A stretch of DNA of 49,922 nucleotides from Bacteroidota bacterium (GTDB lineage: Bacteria; Bacteroidota; Bacteroidia; JABDFU01), in the NCBI GenBank assembly GCA_013286805.1, contig JABDEY010000008.1:1-49922 (forward strand), written 5' to 3'. The translations under genes were made by a program, and so were the position numbers. Under the pieces are notes generated by a model. The model saw nothing but the letters and a program-made list of their open reading frames with translations. It ran no database searches and was not told where the DNA came from. Of the stretch, positions 1 through 8,717 are shown piece by piece; positions within the stretch are counted from its first letter, which is position 1, and each line of letters starts with the position of its first letter.

Positions 1-418
1 GGTTCGCCAATGTGCCTTGCAACTCAACGAGAGCTTGCTTTTCCTTAATCAATTTCAAAAAACCCTTTGCCTCAAGTTGTGGTAATCCACGGTATTTACG
101 AATTTCAGCGACGGCAGTTTTCAGAAACTGTATCGTACTGACACCCGGAATTTCGACCGGATATTGAAAGGCGAGAAACAAACCCTCACGGGCTCTGTCT
201 TCCGGTGACATATCCAGAAAGTCCTTTCCATTAAACCTCACCTCACCCTCTGTCACCACATAATCCTCTCTTCCGGCAAGTACGGCCGACAAGGTGCTCT
301 TGCCCGAACCATTGGGTCCCATAATTGCATGTACTTCCCCCGGCCCAACCTCGAGGTTAATCCCCTTCAGGATTTCCTTCCCTTCTATCCCGGCTTTTAA
401 ATTTTTTATCGACAACAT
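1..418 (-). CDS. sufC: Fe-S cluster assembly ATPase SufC (partial, C-terminus off window)
   Basis: Reverse-strand translation MLSIKNLKAGIEGKEILKGINLEVGPGEVHAIMGPNGSGKSTLSAVLAGREDYVVTEGEV.. with Walker A GPNGSGKST; next to sufB. Confidence 0.93.
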   Translation of the reverse strand, partial: MLSIKNLKAGIEGKEILKGINLEVGPGEVHAIMGPNGSGKSTLSAVLAGREDYVVTEGEVRFNGKDFLDMSPEDRAREGLFLAFQYPVEIPGVSTIQFLKTAVAEIRKYRGLPQLEAKGFLKLIKEKQALVELQGTLAN

Positions 419-477
419 ACTTTTATTTTTTATTTGCTCGCTTCTTTTTTGGGTGCTCACGCTCACACAAACTGACT

Positions 478-498
478 CAAACAGCCTCAGGCTGTTTG
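478..498. other. Perfect 9-bp stem, 3-nt loop hairpin in the sufB-sufC spacer
   Basis: CAAACAGCC-TCA-GGCTGTTTG, 12 nt past the sufB stop codon. Confidence 0.7.
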
Positions 499-510
499 CT
501 CTTTCGCATT

Positions 511-1968
511 TTATCCAACGCTTCCTTCTAAGGAAACAGCCAGCAATTTCTGCGCTTCCACGGCAAACTCCATCGGCAATTGGTTTAGTACCTCCTTACA
601 ATATCCATTCACGATCAGCCCTATAGCCTTCTCCGTATCTATCCCACGTTGATTGCAGTAAAAAATCTGATCCTCTCCGATTTTTGAAGTTGTCGCCTCG
701 TGTTCCACGATTGCAGTCTTATCCCTGATTTCCATGTAAGGAAAAGTATGGGCTCCGCATTTATCGCCCATCAGCAAAGAATCACATTGGGAAAAATTAC
801 GAGCTCCGCTTGCACCTTTCATTATGCGAACCAATCCCCGATAACTGTTATTACTCCTGCCTGCTGAAATGCCTTTCGAGATAATGGTACTTTTCGTATT
901 CTTTCCAATATGTATCATTTTCGTCCCGGTATCCGCCTGCTGCATATTGTTTGTAAGGGCAACGGAATAAAATTCCCCAACCGAATTATTTCCCTTTAAA
1001 ATAACCGAAGGATACTTCCAGGTAATCGCGGAACCCGTTTCCACCTGTGTCCAGGAAATCTTTGAATCGTCTCCCAGACAAATTCCACGTTTAGTCACAA
1101 AATTATAAATGCCCCCTTTACCCTCTTTGTCTCCTGGATACCAGTTCTGGACCGTACTGTATTTGACCTCAGCAGACGTATGGGCCACAATTTCCACAAT
1201 TGCTGCATGCAGCTGATTCTCGTCCCGCTGAGGAGCAGTGCAGCCTTCCAGGTAACTCACAAAAGATCCCTCGTCTGCTACAATGAGGGTGCGTTCAAAC
1301 TGACCGGTACCGATCGCATTGATTCTGAAATAAGTTGACAACTCCATCGGACAACGAACACCCTTTGGAATATAGCAAAATGAGCCATCGCTGAAAACAG
1401 CCGAATTAAGTGCAGCATAAAAATTGTCTGTATAGGGAACCACTGAACCCATATAGCGTTTCACCAGTTCGGGATGCTCCTGAACCGCGTCACTGAAAGA
1501 GCAAAAGATAATTCCCTTTTCAGCAAGCGTTTCTTTAAAAGTAGTTTTAACAGACACGCTGTCAATCACAGCGTCCACAGCGATCCTGCTTTCCACACCG
1601 CTCAGTCGTTTTTGCTCCTCCAGTGATATTCCCAGCTTTTCAAATGTCTTTAGTAATTCAGGATCCACTTCATCCAGACTCTTGAGCTCCTTCTTCTGCT
1701 TAGGGGCAGCGTAATAAATAATATTCTGAAAATCAATCACCGGATACGTCAAGTGAGGCCAATATCTGGGCTCTTCCATCTTAAGCCAATGCCTGTATGC
1801 CTTCAATCGGAATTCTAGCATCCATTCCGGCTCCTTCTTTTTCTTCGAGATAAAACGGACAATGTCTTCACTAAGTCCCTTAGGCGCAGCATCCATCTCA
1901 ATATCGCTGCTCCAGCCATATTTATACTCACCTGCAACCTGTTCCTCTAAAACTTCGTTATTTTTCAT
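511..1968 (-). CDS. sufB: Fe-S cluster assembly protein SufB
   Basis: 485 aa; SufB-type motifs (..[28 protein letters not shown].., ..[22 protein letters not shown]..). Confidence 0.96.
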   Translation of the reverse strand: MKNNEVLEEQVAGEYKYGWSSDIEMDAAPKGLSEDIVRFISKKKKEPEWMLEFRLKAYRHWLKMEEPRYWPHLTYPVIDFQNIIYYAAPKQKKELKSLDEVDPELLKTFEKLGISLEEQKRLSGVESRIAVDAVIDSVSVKTTFKETLAEKGIIFCSFSDAVQEHPELVKRYMGSVVPYTDNFYAALNSAVFSDGSFCYIPKGVRCPMELSTYFRINAIGTGQFERTLIVADEGSFVSYLEGCTAPQRDENQLHAAIVEIVAHTSAEVKYSTVQNWYPGDKEGKGGIYNFVTKRGICLGDDSKISWTQVETGSAITWKYPSVILKGNNSVGEFYSVALTNNMQQADTGTKMIHIGKNTKSTIISKGISAGRSNNSYRGLVRIMKGASGARNFSQCDSLLMGDKCGAHTFPYMEIRDKTAIVEHEATTSKIGEDQIFYCNQRGIDTEKAIGLIVNGYCKEVLNQLPMEFAVEAQKLLAVSLEGSVG

Positions 1969-1971
1969 GGA

Positions 1972-2298
1972 CTAAACTGAAAAAGACTCCCCGCAGCCGC
2001 ATGTTCTTGATGCATTCGGATTAACAAATACAAACCCCTTACCATTCAATCCTCCTGAATAATCAAGTTCAGTTCCAATCAGATAGAGGAAACTTTTTTT
2101 GTCGACTACCACTTTTACCCCTTTATCTTCAAAAACCTGATCGCCTTCTTTCATTAAGGTATCAAACTCCAGTTTATAGGAAAGGCCGGAACAGCCTCCG
2201 CCTTCAACGCCTACGCGAATAAACGCCCCTTCTGGTTTTTTCTCCTCCTTCATGAGAAGAACAACTCTTTCCTTTGCTTGTTCAGTTACAGTTATCAT
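1972..2298 (-). CDS. HesB/IscA/SufA-type Fe-S assembly protein
   Basis: 108 aa; conserved C..(CGCGESF) motif SRTCGCGESFSV and GGCSGLSY; first gene of the suf cluster. Confidence 0.93.
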   Translation of the reverse strand: MITVTEQAKERVVLLMKEEKKPEGAFIRVGVEGGGCSGLSYKLEFDTLMKEGDQVFEDKGVKVVVDKKSFLYLIGTELDYSGGLNGKGFVFVNPNASRTCGCGESFSV

Positions 2299-2339
2299 TT
2301 TATAACATATTAAAAATCAACTACTTCTATTAAAAACCT

Positions 2340-2360
2340 TATTTAGAACAATTCTAAATA
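2340..2360. promoter_or_regulatory. 21-bp palindrome upstream of suf operon, candidate operator
   Basis: TATTTAGAA-CAA-TTCTAAATA, 9-bp perfect arms, 42 bp upstream of the sufA-like start codon. Confidence 0.5.
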
Positions 2361-2421
2361 CTGAGCAAATTTACTCAATAACCCATAAATTCACAAACAA
2401 TTCAAAGGAAAAAACTTTCTC

Positions 2422-2429
2422 TATCTTTG
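2422..2429 (+). promoter_or_regulatory. Bacteroidota -7 promoter element TAnnTTTG (TATCTTTG)
   Basis: Exact match to TAnnTTTG, 27 nt before ATG 2457. Confidence 0.55.
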
Positions 2430-2456
2430 CGCGCTTCTTCAGAAGTTCTCGCATCA

Positions 2457-3227
2457 ATGATTAACAAAAATAAAATGACCCAGAATTTTTCAATTGCCCT
2501 TGGAAATTTTCTGTTCCGTAATTGCTTTCCTCTATATAACACCTTGTATCCCAGGTTTAAGCGTCGTCAGGACGCAGAAGAGATAGAATTTCTGAAATGC
2601 ACGATCAGAAAAGGTGATACCATACTTGATATTGGTGCAAATATCGGATTTTACAGCAGGATTTTAGCTGAGTTAACGGGCACGGGTGGCGAGGTTTATA
2701 GCTTTGAGCCGGATGCGACAAATTTCACTTATTTCTTAAAAAATACCAAAGGCATCAAAAACATTTTTGGAGAGAATAAAGCTGTTGCAGAATCAACTAA
2801 AACGATAACTCTGTATACTTCAAAATCCTTAAATGTTGACCACCGGACTTACAAAGTTGAAAATTTTGAAAAGGAATTGAGTATCCCTGCAATTAGTATC
2901 GATGATTACATAGGAGGTAAATTCAAAGTTGATTTCATTAAACTCGACATACAGGGCTTCGAAATGTCAGCGTTAAGCGGAATGAAGCAAACAATTGCAG
3001 CCAGCCCTGATATTAAGATTATTATGGAGCTGTGGCCCTATGGCCTGCAGAAAGCAAATACCTCATTCGAAGAGCTGTTCTCTTTCTTCAGAAAAAACCA
3101 TTTAGAAATGTACCGGCTTGGCACAGCAGGGATTACACCTTATTCAGGAGATGACCTTAATCCCGGCAAGAACTATCCGATAGAATATTATTTTAATATT
3201 TTTATAACAAAGGCCTTGACCATTTGA
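2457..3227 (+). CDS. FkbM family SAM-dependent methyltransferase
   Basis: DTILDIGANIGFYSRILAELTG (motif I) and VDFIKLDIQGFEMSALSGM typical of FkbM; start moved from the TTG at 2427 (inside the promoter element) to ATG 2457. Confidence 0.85.
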   Translation: MINKNKMTQNFSIALGNFLFRNCFPLYNTLYPRFKRRQDAEEIEFLKCTIRKGDTILDIGANIGFYSRILAELTGTGGEVYSFEPDATNFTYFLKNTKGIKNIFGENKAVAESTKTITLYTSKSLNVDHRTYKVENFEKELSIPAISIDDYIGGKFKVDFIKLDIQGFEMSALSGMKQTIAASPDIKIIMELWPYGLQKANTSFEELFSFFRKNHLEMYRLGTAGITPYSGDDLNPGKNYPIEYYFNIFITKALTI

Positions 3228-3234
3228 GCCAGTA

Positions 3235-4962
3235 TTGCGAAGCTTAATGAAGAACGTCAATAAATCCAGAGAAGCATCAGCAAAGTTTAAGCCCGTAAAG
3301 GCTGATACAAAATCGTTCTTATCAAGAATTGAACTGCTTTTGATAAGGAACGAACGCATTCTGTTCTACTCCCTTTGTATAATCTGTCTGCTTTTCAGTT
3401 TTTTTTTATTCAATGCCCGCGTCAGCGAGGGAAATGATGATTCCCTCTACATTGAGGCCGGATACAATTATGCCCATAATTTTGCACATTATTCCTATAC
3501 AACAAATGCCCCGCTCTACCCACTTTTTTTAGGAGGGCTCACCGCTCTTTTCGGAATCAATCTTTTTATTTTTAAACTTTTCTCTCTTGTGTTTAATTTT
3601 CTGGGGCTTATTTTTTTATATAAGGCCTTCAGGGGCAGAATTCCCTACCTGATATTGTTTACGGTCTGTTTTACAGTCGCGATCAACAGCTATTTCCAGT
3701 ATTTTGCCAGTCAGACTTATACCGAATCTATTTTCCTGGGCATGCAATCCCTGTTTCTTTTCTATTTCTTTAAAATTCTTGATAAAATTGATGCAGACGA
3801 GGACATCGCAAACAGGAAACATCTGCCTTTATGGCTGATTAACGCAGGGCTTGTTTTTCTGCTGATTATGACCCGAAATGCAGCTGTTGCGGTATTTCCA
3901 GCAATTATTCTGTTCTTTATTTTTATAAAAAAATACAAATACATTTTGTGGATCATTGGCTCCTATCTGATATTCAAGATTCCATACGAAATAATTCACA
4001 CGCTGCTTTGGAAACAGAAAGATCAGTTCAGCGACCAGAGTAAAATTCTGTTTTTAAAAGACCCCTATAATCCAATGCTTGGAAATGACGATGTATCGGG
4101 TTTCATTTCAAGGTTTTTTACCAATATTGAATTGTATTTATCCAAACGATTCTTCCAGATCCTCGGTTTCTTTTCAGAGAACTCTGTTGACATTAATATA
4201 GTTTGGGCTCTGATTGTAATTATATTGATTGTTATTGGCTTTATCAAAGCAATGAACTCAGGCAACAAAGCCCTCTTCTTTTCTGTTTTGTACATGTCAT
4301 CGCTCGTTGCACTTACCTTCATAATGCTGCAGGCCAGATGGGATCAACCCCGGCTGATCATGATCCATATGCCTGTCATGCTGATTGCTATTTTATTTGG
4401 AATCTACCAAATGGTGAAAAAATCCTCCTATGCTCAAAACATCCTCGTTTTTATCTGTTTAACTATTCTTACCTCTTGTTTCATTTCCTCATCAAAAAAA
4501 TCAGCTGTAAACATTCCCATTGTGCTCAAAAACATCAAAGGGGATAAATTTTATGGTTATACCACGGACTGGAGGAATTTTTTTAAGCTGAGCGAATGGT
4601 GTTCGGGCAATCTTCCTGATTCAGCACTGGTGGCAAGCCGGAAAGCATCCATGTCTTTTATTTATGGTAATGGAAAAAAATTCTTTCCGGTTTATAAAGT
4701 TGTTGCCCTGGATACAACTACCGGCTATTCCAATCCCGATTCTGTCTTGAATTATTTCAAAAGGAATAAGGTAACGCATGTATTACTGGCCAGTTTACGA
4801 AGAGATCCGAATAAAGCTGACGGGAATGTTATTAATACCTTGCATAGGATGATCGAACCAATTGCACAAAAATATCCCAATAAACTATTGCTCATTCATC
4901 AGATTCCGGCACCCGAGGATCCCCAAATTGAGCCTGCTTATTTATACAAGATTGACTATTAA
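3235..4962 (+). CDS. Multi-pass membrane glycosyltransferase-like protein (GT39/GT-C type)
   Basis: 575 aa, many hydrophobic helices, N-terminal EGNDDSLYIEAGYNYAHN-type acidic loop and soluble C-terminus typical of dolichyl-P-mannosyltransferase-like proteins. Confidence 0.65.
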   Translation: MRSLMKNVNKSREASAKFKPVKADTKSFLSRIELLLIRNERILFYSLCIICLLFSFFLFNARVSEGNDDSLYIEAGYNYAHNFAHYSYTTNAPLYPLFLGGLTALFGINLFIFKLFSLVFNFLGLIFLYKAFRGRIPYLILFTVCFTVAINSYFQYFASQTYTESIFLGMQSLFLFYFFKILDKIDADEDIANRKHLPLWLINAGLVFLLIMTRNAAVAVFPAIILFFIFIKKYKYILWIIGSYLIFKIPYEIIHTLLWKQKDQFSDQSKILFLKDPYNPMLGNDDVSGFISRFFTNIELYLSKRFFQILGFFSENSVDINIVWALIVIILIVIGFIKAMNSGNKALFFSVLYMSSLVALTFIMLQARWDQPRLIMIHMPVMLIAILFGIYQMVKKSSYAQNILVFICLTILTSCFISSSKKSAVNIPIVLKNIKGDKFYGYTTDWRNFFKLSEWCSGNLPDSALVASRKASMSFIYGNGKKFFPVYKVVALDTTTGYSNPDSVLNYFKRNKVTHVLLASLRRDPNKADGNVINTLHRMIEPIAQKYPNKLLLIHQIPAPEDPQIEPAYLYKIDY

Positions 4963-5017
4963 AAAAAACAGGATGTACGCTGGAGGATTACTTAACAATT
5001 TATACTAAAACTGAATC

Positions 5018-5776
5018 TTGGCCCTGAAATACAACATAACTACACACCTCGACGACCCCAATACTACTTTACTTCACAGGGAGATTATTCTTTCCAAACC
5101 CTTCCTGAAACGAATTTATACTGACTGGTACCAGATTTTCAGGAAAGAATTAACCGGATTGCCTGAAGGACAACTGCTCGAAATAGGTTCCGGAGGCGGC
5201 TTTATCAAAGAGCTCATTTCGCAAGTAATTACCTCTGACATTATGCCCCTTGAATGTTGCGACATGACCTTCTCAGCTGAATCAATGCCTTTTCAAAACA
5301 ATGAGCTAAGCGCTGTTTTAATGATTAATGTCTTTCATCACATTCCGAAACCTCATTTGTTTCTGAGCGAAGCTCAGCGGACTTTAAAAAAAGGTGGAAA
5401 AATTTGTATGATTGAACCGGCAAACAGTCCGCTCAGCAGATTTATTTACAAAAACTACCACCACGAGCCTTTTGACGAAAAGGGTGAATGGGAAATTGAA
5501 TCCTCCGGTCCGCTTTCAGGTTCAAATCAGGCCTTACCTTTCATTTATTTCGAACGGGATGCCAAAAAATTCCACTCTGCTTTTCCAAAACTCCGGCTAA
5601 AATCAATCCAGTATCACACTCCGTTTATGTATGTTTTAAGCGGGGGAGTTTCCCGAAAAGCGCTGGTGCCGGATTTCTCCTATTCATTCTTTAAGGGCAT
5701 GGAATATCTTTTTTCTCCCTTCTCCAGACAAATTGGCCTATTTCAAACTATTGTAGTGGAAAAAACAACTGATTGA
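5018..5776 (+). CDS. Class I SAM-dependent methyltransferase
   Basis: LEIGSGGGFIKEL motif I, ..AVLMINVFHHIPKPHLFLSEAQRTLKKGGKICMIEP; TTG start likely. Confidence 0.85.
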   Translation: MALKYNITTHLDDPNTTLLHREIILSKPFLKRIYTDWYQIFRKELTGLPEGQLLEIGSGGGFIKELISQVITSDIMPLECCDMTFSAESMPFQNNELSAVLMINVFHHIPKPHLFLSEAQRTLKKGGKICMIEPANSPLSRFIYKNYHHEPFDEKGEWEIESSGPLSGSNQALPFIYFERDAKKFHSAFPKLRLKSIQYHTPFMYVLSGGVSRKALVPDFSYSFFKGMEYLFSPFSRQIGLFQTIVVEKTTD

Positions 5777-5900
5777 TATCATCAGATCTAACTGAACTTT
5801 TTTATTTAGCTTTACAGCTAAACCTCATGTCAGTTATTGCGGTATAACCAAAAGCTGACTTATCAGAAAAAAATATTTTACATACAAATTAGCCCGGCCT

Positions 5901-7547
5901 ATGAAAAATTGCTACCCGTTAACCGCTTTTCTCTTTGGAATTTTATATAGTTGCTTTTCTTTTTCACAGGTCAATCTCGATAGCGGCTTAGTGGGTTGTT
6001 ATCCGTTTTCAGGAAATGCGAACGACCTTAGCGGAAACAAACATAATGGAATTGTCAATGGTGCAACTTTAACTACGGACAGATTTGGAAATGCCAATAG
6101 TGCCTATTTATTCAACGGGACAAGCGCTTCAATAGCTATCAATAATTTTGATAGTCTAAGTTCAGCAAATGAATTAAGCATAAGCCTTTGGGCTCAGGCA
6201 ACAGTTTCAACCTCCAATTCAGCATTTATGCTCTCCACAGATGCAATTGCTGACCGTCTTGTTGGCAGTGTTGAGTATGAAGGTAATATCTATTTTGACT
6301 ACGGTGATATTTCCGCAAATGGAAGGTCAGTTATTAGCCAGAACTATGATACAAACTGGCACCATTATGTATTTGTTGTTAGTCAATCCAAAAACAGTAA
6401 GCAGGTATTCGAAGATGGCTTACCTGTAATAAATACTTCTTACGGTTCCTCTTTGGTAAACAGAAACAGAACTCTATTAATTGGCGCAGGTACGGATGCA
6501 AATGGAGGAAATATCAGGTTCAATGGTGCTATAGATGATATTCGGATTTTTAACAGATCTGTTTCGGGTGCAGAAGTAAATCAGCTTTATTCGTCCAAAA
6601 CAGCTGTTTGTAGCCCTTCAAACCCGGTGGACAGTGGTCTGGTATTATGCTTGCCGTTGAAAGGTAATGCAACAGATTTTAGCGGATTTCACCATAACGG
6701 ACAGATAAATGGAGCGACTTTAACTACGGACAGATTTGGAAATGCCAATAGCGCCTATTTATTTAACGGGACAAACGCTTTTATTGCAATCAATAACTTT
6801 GATAGTCTGAGTTCAACAAATGAATTGAGCATTTGTTTCTGGGCCCAGGCTGATCTTAATACTTCCAACTCCGTATTTATGCTCTCAACGGATGCAATTG
6901 CTGACCGTCTTGTTGGTAGTGTTGAGTATGAGGGCAATATCTATTTTGACTATGGAGATATTTCCGCAAATGGAAGGTCAGTAGTCAGTCAAAATTATGA
7001 TACAAATTGGCACCATTACGTATTTGCTGTCAGTCAATCAAAAAACAGTAAGCAGGTTTTTGAAGATGGTTTACAGGTAATTAATACAACTTATGGTTCC
7101 TCTTTAGTGAACAGGAACAGAACTCTATTGATTGGCGCAGGTACAGATGCAAATGGAGGAAATATAAGATTCAACGGATCAATTGCAGAATTTCAGATAT
7201 TTAATTATGCGCTTTCATCGTCACAGGTTACAGGTGATTATTCAGCATTTTCATGTGGTAAAACAACAGGCATTAGTAATATCAGCCTGCAAAATAACGC
7301 TGTAACTGTTTTTCCAAACCCTGCATCCGGTGAGGTATCCATTAATCTGGGAATACCAACTATTGAACCCACCATTTTAAAGTTTGTGAATGTTCTGGGA
7401 CAGATTATGTATTCTGAAATTGTTCCTCAAGGGAGCAAACTCATCAGAGCAGACCTCACAGGAAAAATGAACTCCGGTCTTTATTCCTTAATACTGCAAG
7501 GGAATTCAGGTGACCTAAAAGCACAAAAAGTAATCTTCAATAAGTAA
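5901..7547 (+). CDS. LamG-domain protein with tandem LamG duplication and T9SS type A sorting domain
   Basis: Signal peptide; two ~217-aa LamG-like copies; C-terminal VFPNPASGEVSINL...GLYSLILQ...QKVIFNK. Confidence 0.85.
   Translation: MKNCYPLTAFLFGILYSCFSFSQVNLDSGLVGCYPFSGNANDLSGNKHNGIVNGATLTTDRFGNANSAYLFNGTSASIAINNFDSLSSANELSISLWAQATVSTSNSAFMLSTDAIADRLVGSVEYEGNIYFDYGDISANGRSVISQNYDTNWHHYVFVVSQSKNSKQVFEDGLPVINTSYGSSLVNRNRTLLIGAGTDANGGNIRFNGAIDDIRIFNRSVSGAEVNQLYSSKTAVCSPSNPVDSGLVLCLPLKGNATDFSGFHHNGQINGATLTTDRFGNANSAYLFNGTNAFIAINNFDSLSSTNELSICFWAQADLNTSNSVFMLSTDAIADRLVGSVEYEGNIYFDYGDISANGRSVVSQNYDTNWHHYVFAVSQSKNSKQVFEDGLQVINTTYGSSLVNRNRTLLIGAGTDANGGNIRFNGSIAEFQIFNYALSSSQVTGDYSAFSCGKTTGISNISLQNNAVTVFPNPASGEVSINLGIPTIEPTILKFVNVLGQIMYSEIVPQGSKLIRADLTGKMNSGLYSLILQGNSGDLKAQKVIFNK
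5979..7245 (+). repeat. Tandem duplication, period 651 bp (217 aa), of LamG module
   Basis: Repeated DSGLV..GATLTTDRFGNANSAYLFNGT..STDAIADRLVGSVEYEGNIYFDYGDISANGRSV..; D codons at 5979 and 6630. Confidence 0.9.
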
Positions 7548-8661
7548 TCACCTGCTGCTCTGTATTAACAGGCAATTCTCTGTATTCATACTGTTGATTT
7601 CTTAACTGAGGAACGAATCCTGCTTCCCGTATGGCATCCTGAATCCCCTGTGAGGTAAACCGGTGCGGTGCTCCCGCAGCAGAAACAACATTCTCCTCTA
7701 TCATGATGGAGCCAAAATCATTCGCTCCGGCATGCAGACAAAGTTTCCCCACCTCTTTGCCAACTGTAAGCCAGCTGGCCTGTATGTTTATTACATTAGG
7801 TAACATAATCCTGCTCATGGCTATCATGCGTATATATTCATCCCCGCTTACATTATTTTTAATTCCTTTGTGACGTCTCAGCAAGGTTCCATCATCCTGG
7901 AAGGGCCAGGGGATAAAGGCCAGAAAGCCTTTCGCGCCGGCAGGTTTTTCATTCTGAACCTCTCTGAGCCAAACCAGGTGTTCAAAGCGTTCTTCCGTTG
8001 TTTCAATATGTCCGAACATCATTGTCGCCGACGTAGTCAAATTCAACTGATGTGCCGCCCTCATTACATCCAGCCATTCTCTGCCTCCGCATTTTCCTTT
8101 TGATATCAGCCTGCGCACGCGATCATTCAGGATCTCTGCCCCCGCGCCTGGAAGAGAGTCCAAACCGGCGTCTTTCAGTGCCTTTAATACAGAGGTATGG
8201 GTGCTCTTTTCCAGCTTTGTAATATGCGCTATCTCCGGAGGCCCCAGGGAATGAAGTTTTAAATTGGGATAGAGTGATTTTAATTCCTTAAACAGGTCAA
8301 CATAAAATTTCAGACCTAATTCAGGATGATGCCCGCCCTGCAATAACAATTGCTCTCCCCCTAATCTGAAAGTCTCTTCAATCTTAACTTTGTAAGTTTC
8401 AATATCCGTTATATAAGCATCAGCATGTCCTGGTATTCTGTAAAAATTACAGAATTTGCAATTTGCAATACAAACATTGGTCGTATTGACATTCCTGTCT
8501 ATGATCCAGGTCACCTTATTGTCCGGCTTCTTGAGTTTCCGGAGCTCATTTCCAACAAACATTAACTCAGCAGTTCCGGCATTTTTAAACAGAAATACAC
8601 CCTCATCCGCAGAAAGCTCTTCGAATTTCAAGGCACGTACTAAAAGTGAATCCACGACCAT
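7537..8661 (-). CDS. mqnC: Cyclic dehypoxanthinyl futalosine synthase (radical SAM, menaquinone futalosine pathway)
   Basis: CIANCKFCNFYR radical SAM CxxxCxxC, HSLGPPEI, SLPGAGAEIL, ANDFGSIMIEENVVSAAG. Confidence 0.88.
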   Translation of the reverse strand: MVVDSLLVRALKFEELSADEGVFLFKNAGTAELMFVGNELRKLKKPDNKVTWIIDRNVNTTNVCIANCKFCNFYRIPGHADAYITDIETYKVKIEETFRLGGEQLLLQGGHHPELGLKFYVDLFKELKSLYPNLKLHSLGPPEIAHITKLEKSTHTSVLKALKDAGLDSLPGAGAEILNDRVRRLISKGKCGGREWLDVMRAAHQLNLTTSATMMFGHIETTEERFEHLVWLREVQNEKPAGAKGFLAFIPWPFQDDGTLLRRHKGIKNNVSGDEYIRMIAMSRIMLPNVINIQASWLTVGKEVGKLCLHAGANDFGSIMIEENVVSAAGAPHRFTSQGIQDAIREAGFVPQLRNQQYEYRELPVNTEQQVITY

Positions 8662-8717
8662 TTCTTTATAGCATTTAGAATACGAAATTTACGCAAAAAA
8701 ATCATTAACATTGTTAA

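Noticed and set aside
294-626. ORF 294..626 (+, 110 aa)
   Set aside because: Antisense to sufC and sufB with low-complexity translation; no independent support.
5805-5822. TTTAGCT-TTAC-AGCTAAA inverted repeat upstream of the LamG gene
   Set aside because: Only 7-bp arms, no following T-tract on the plus strand, AT-rich; not enough for a terminator or operator call.
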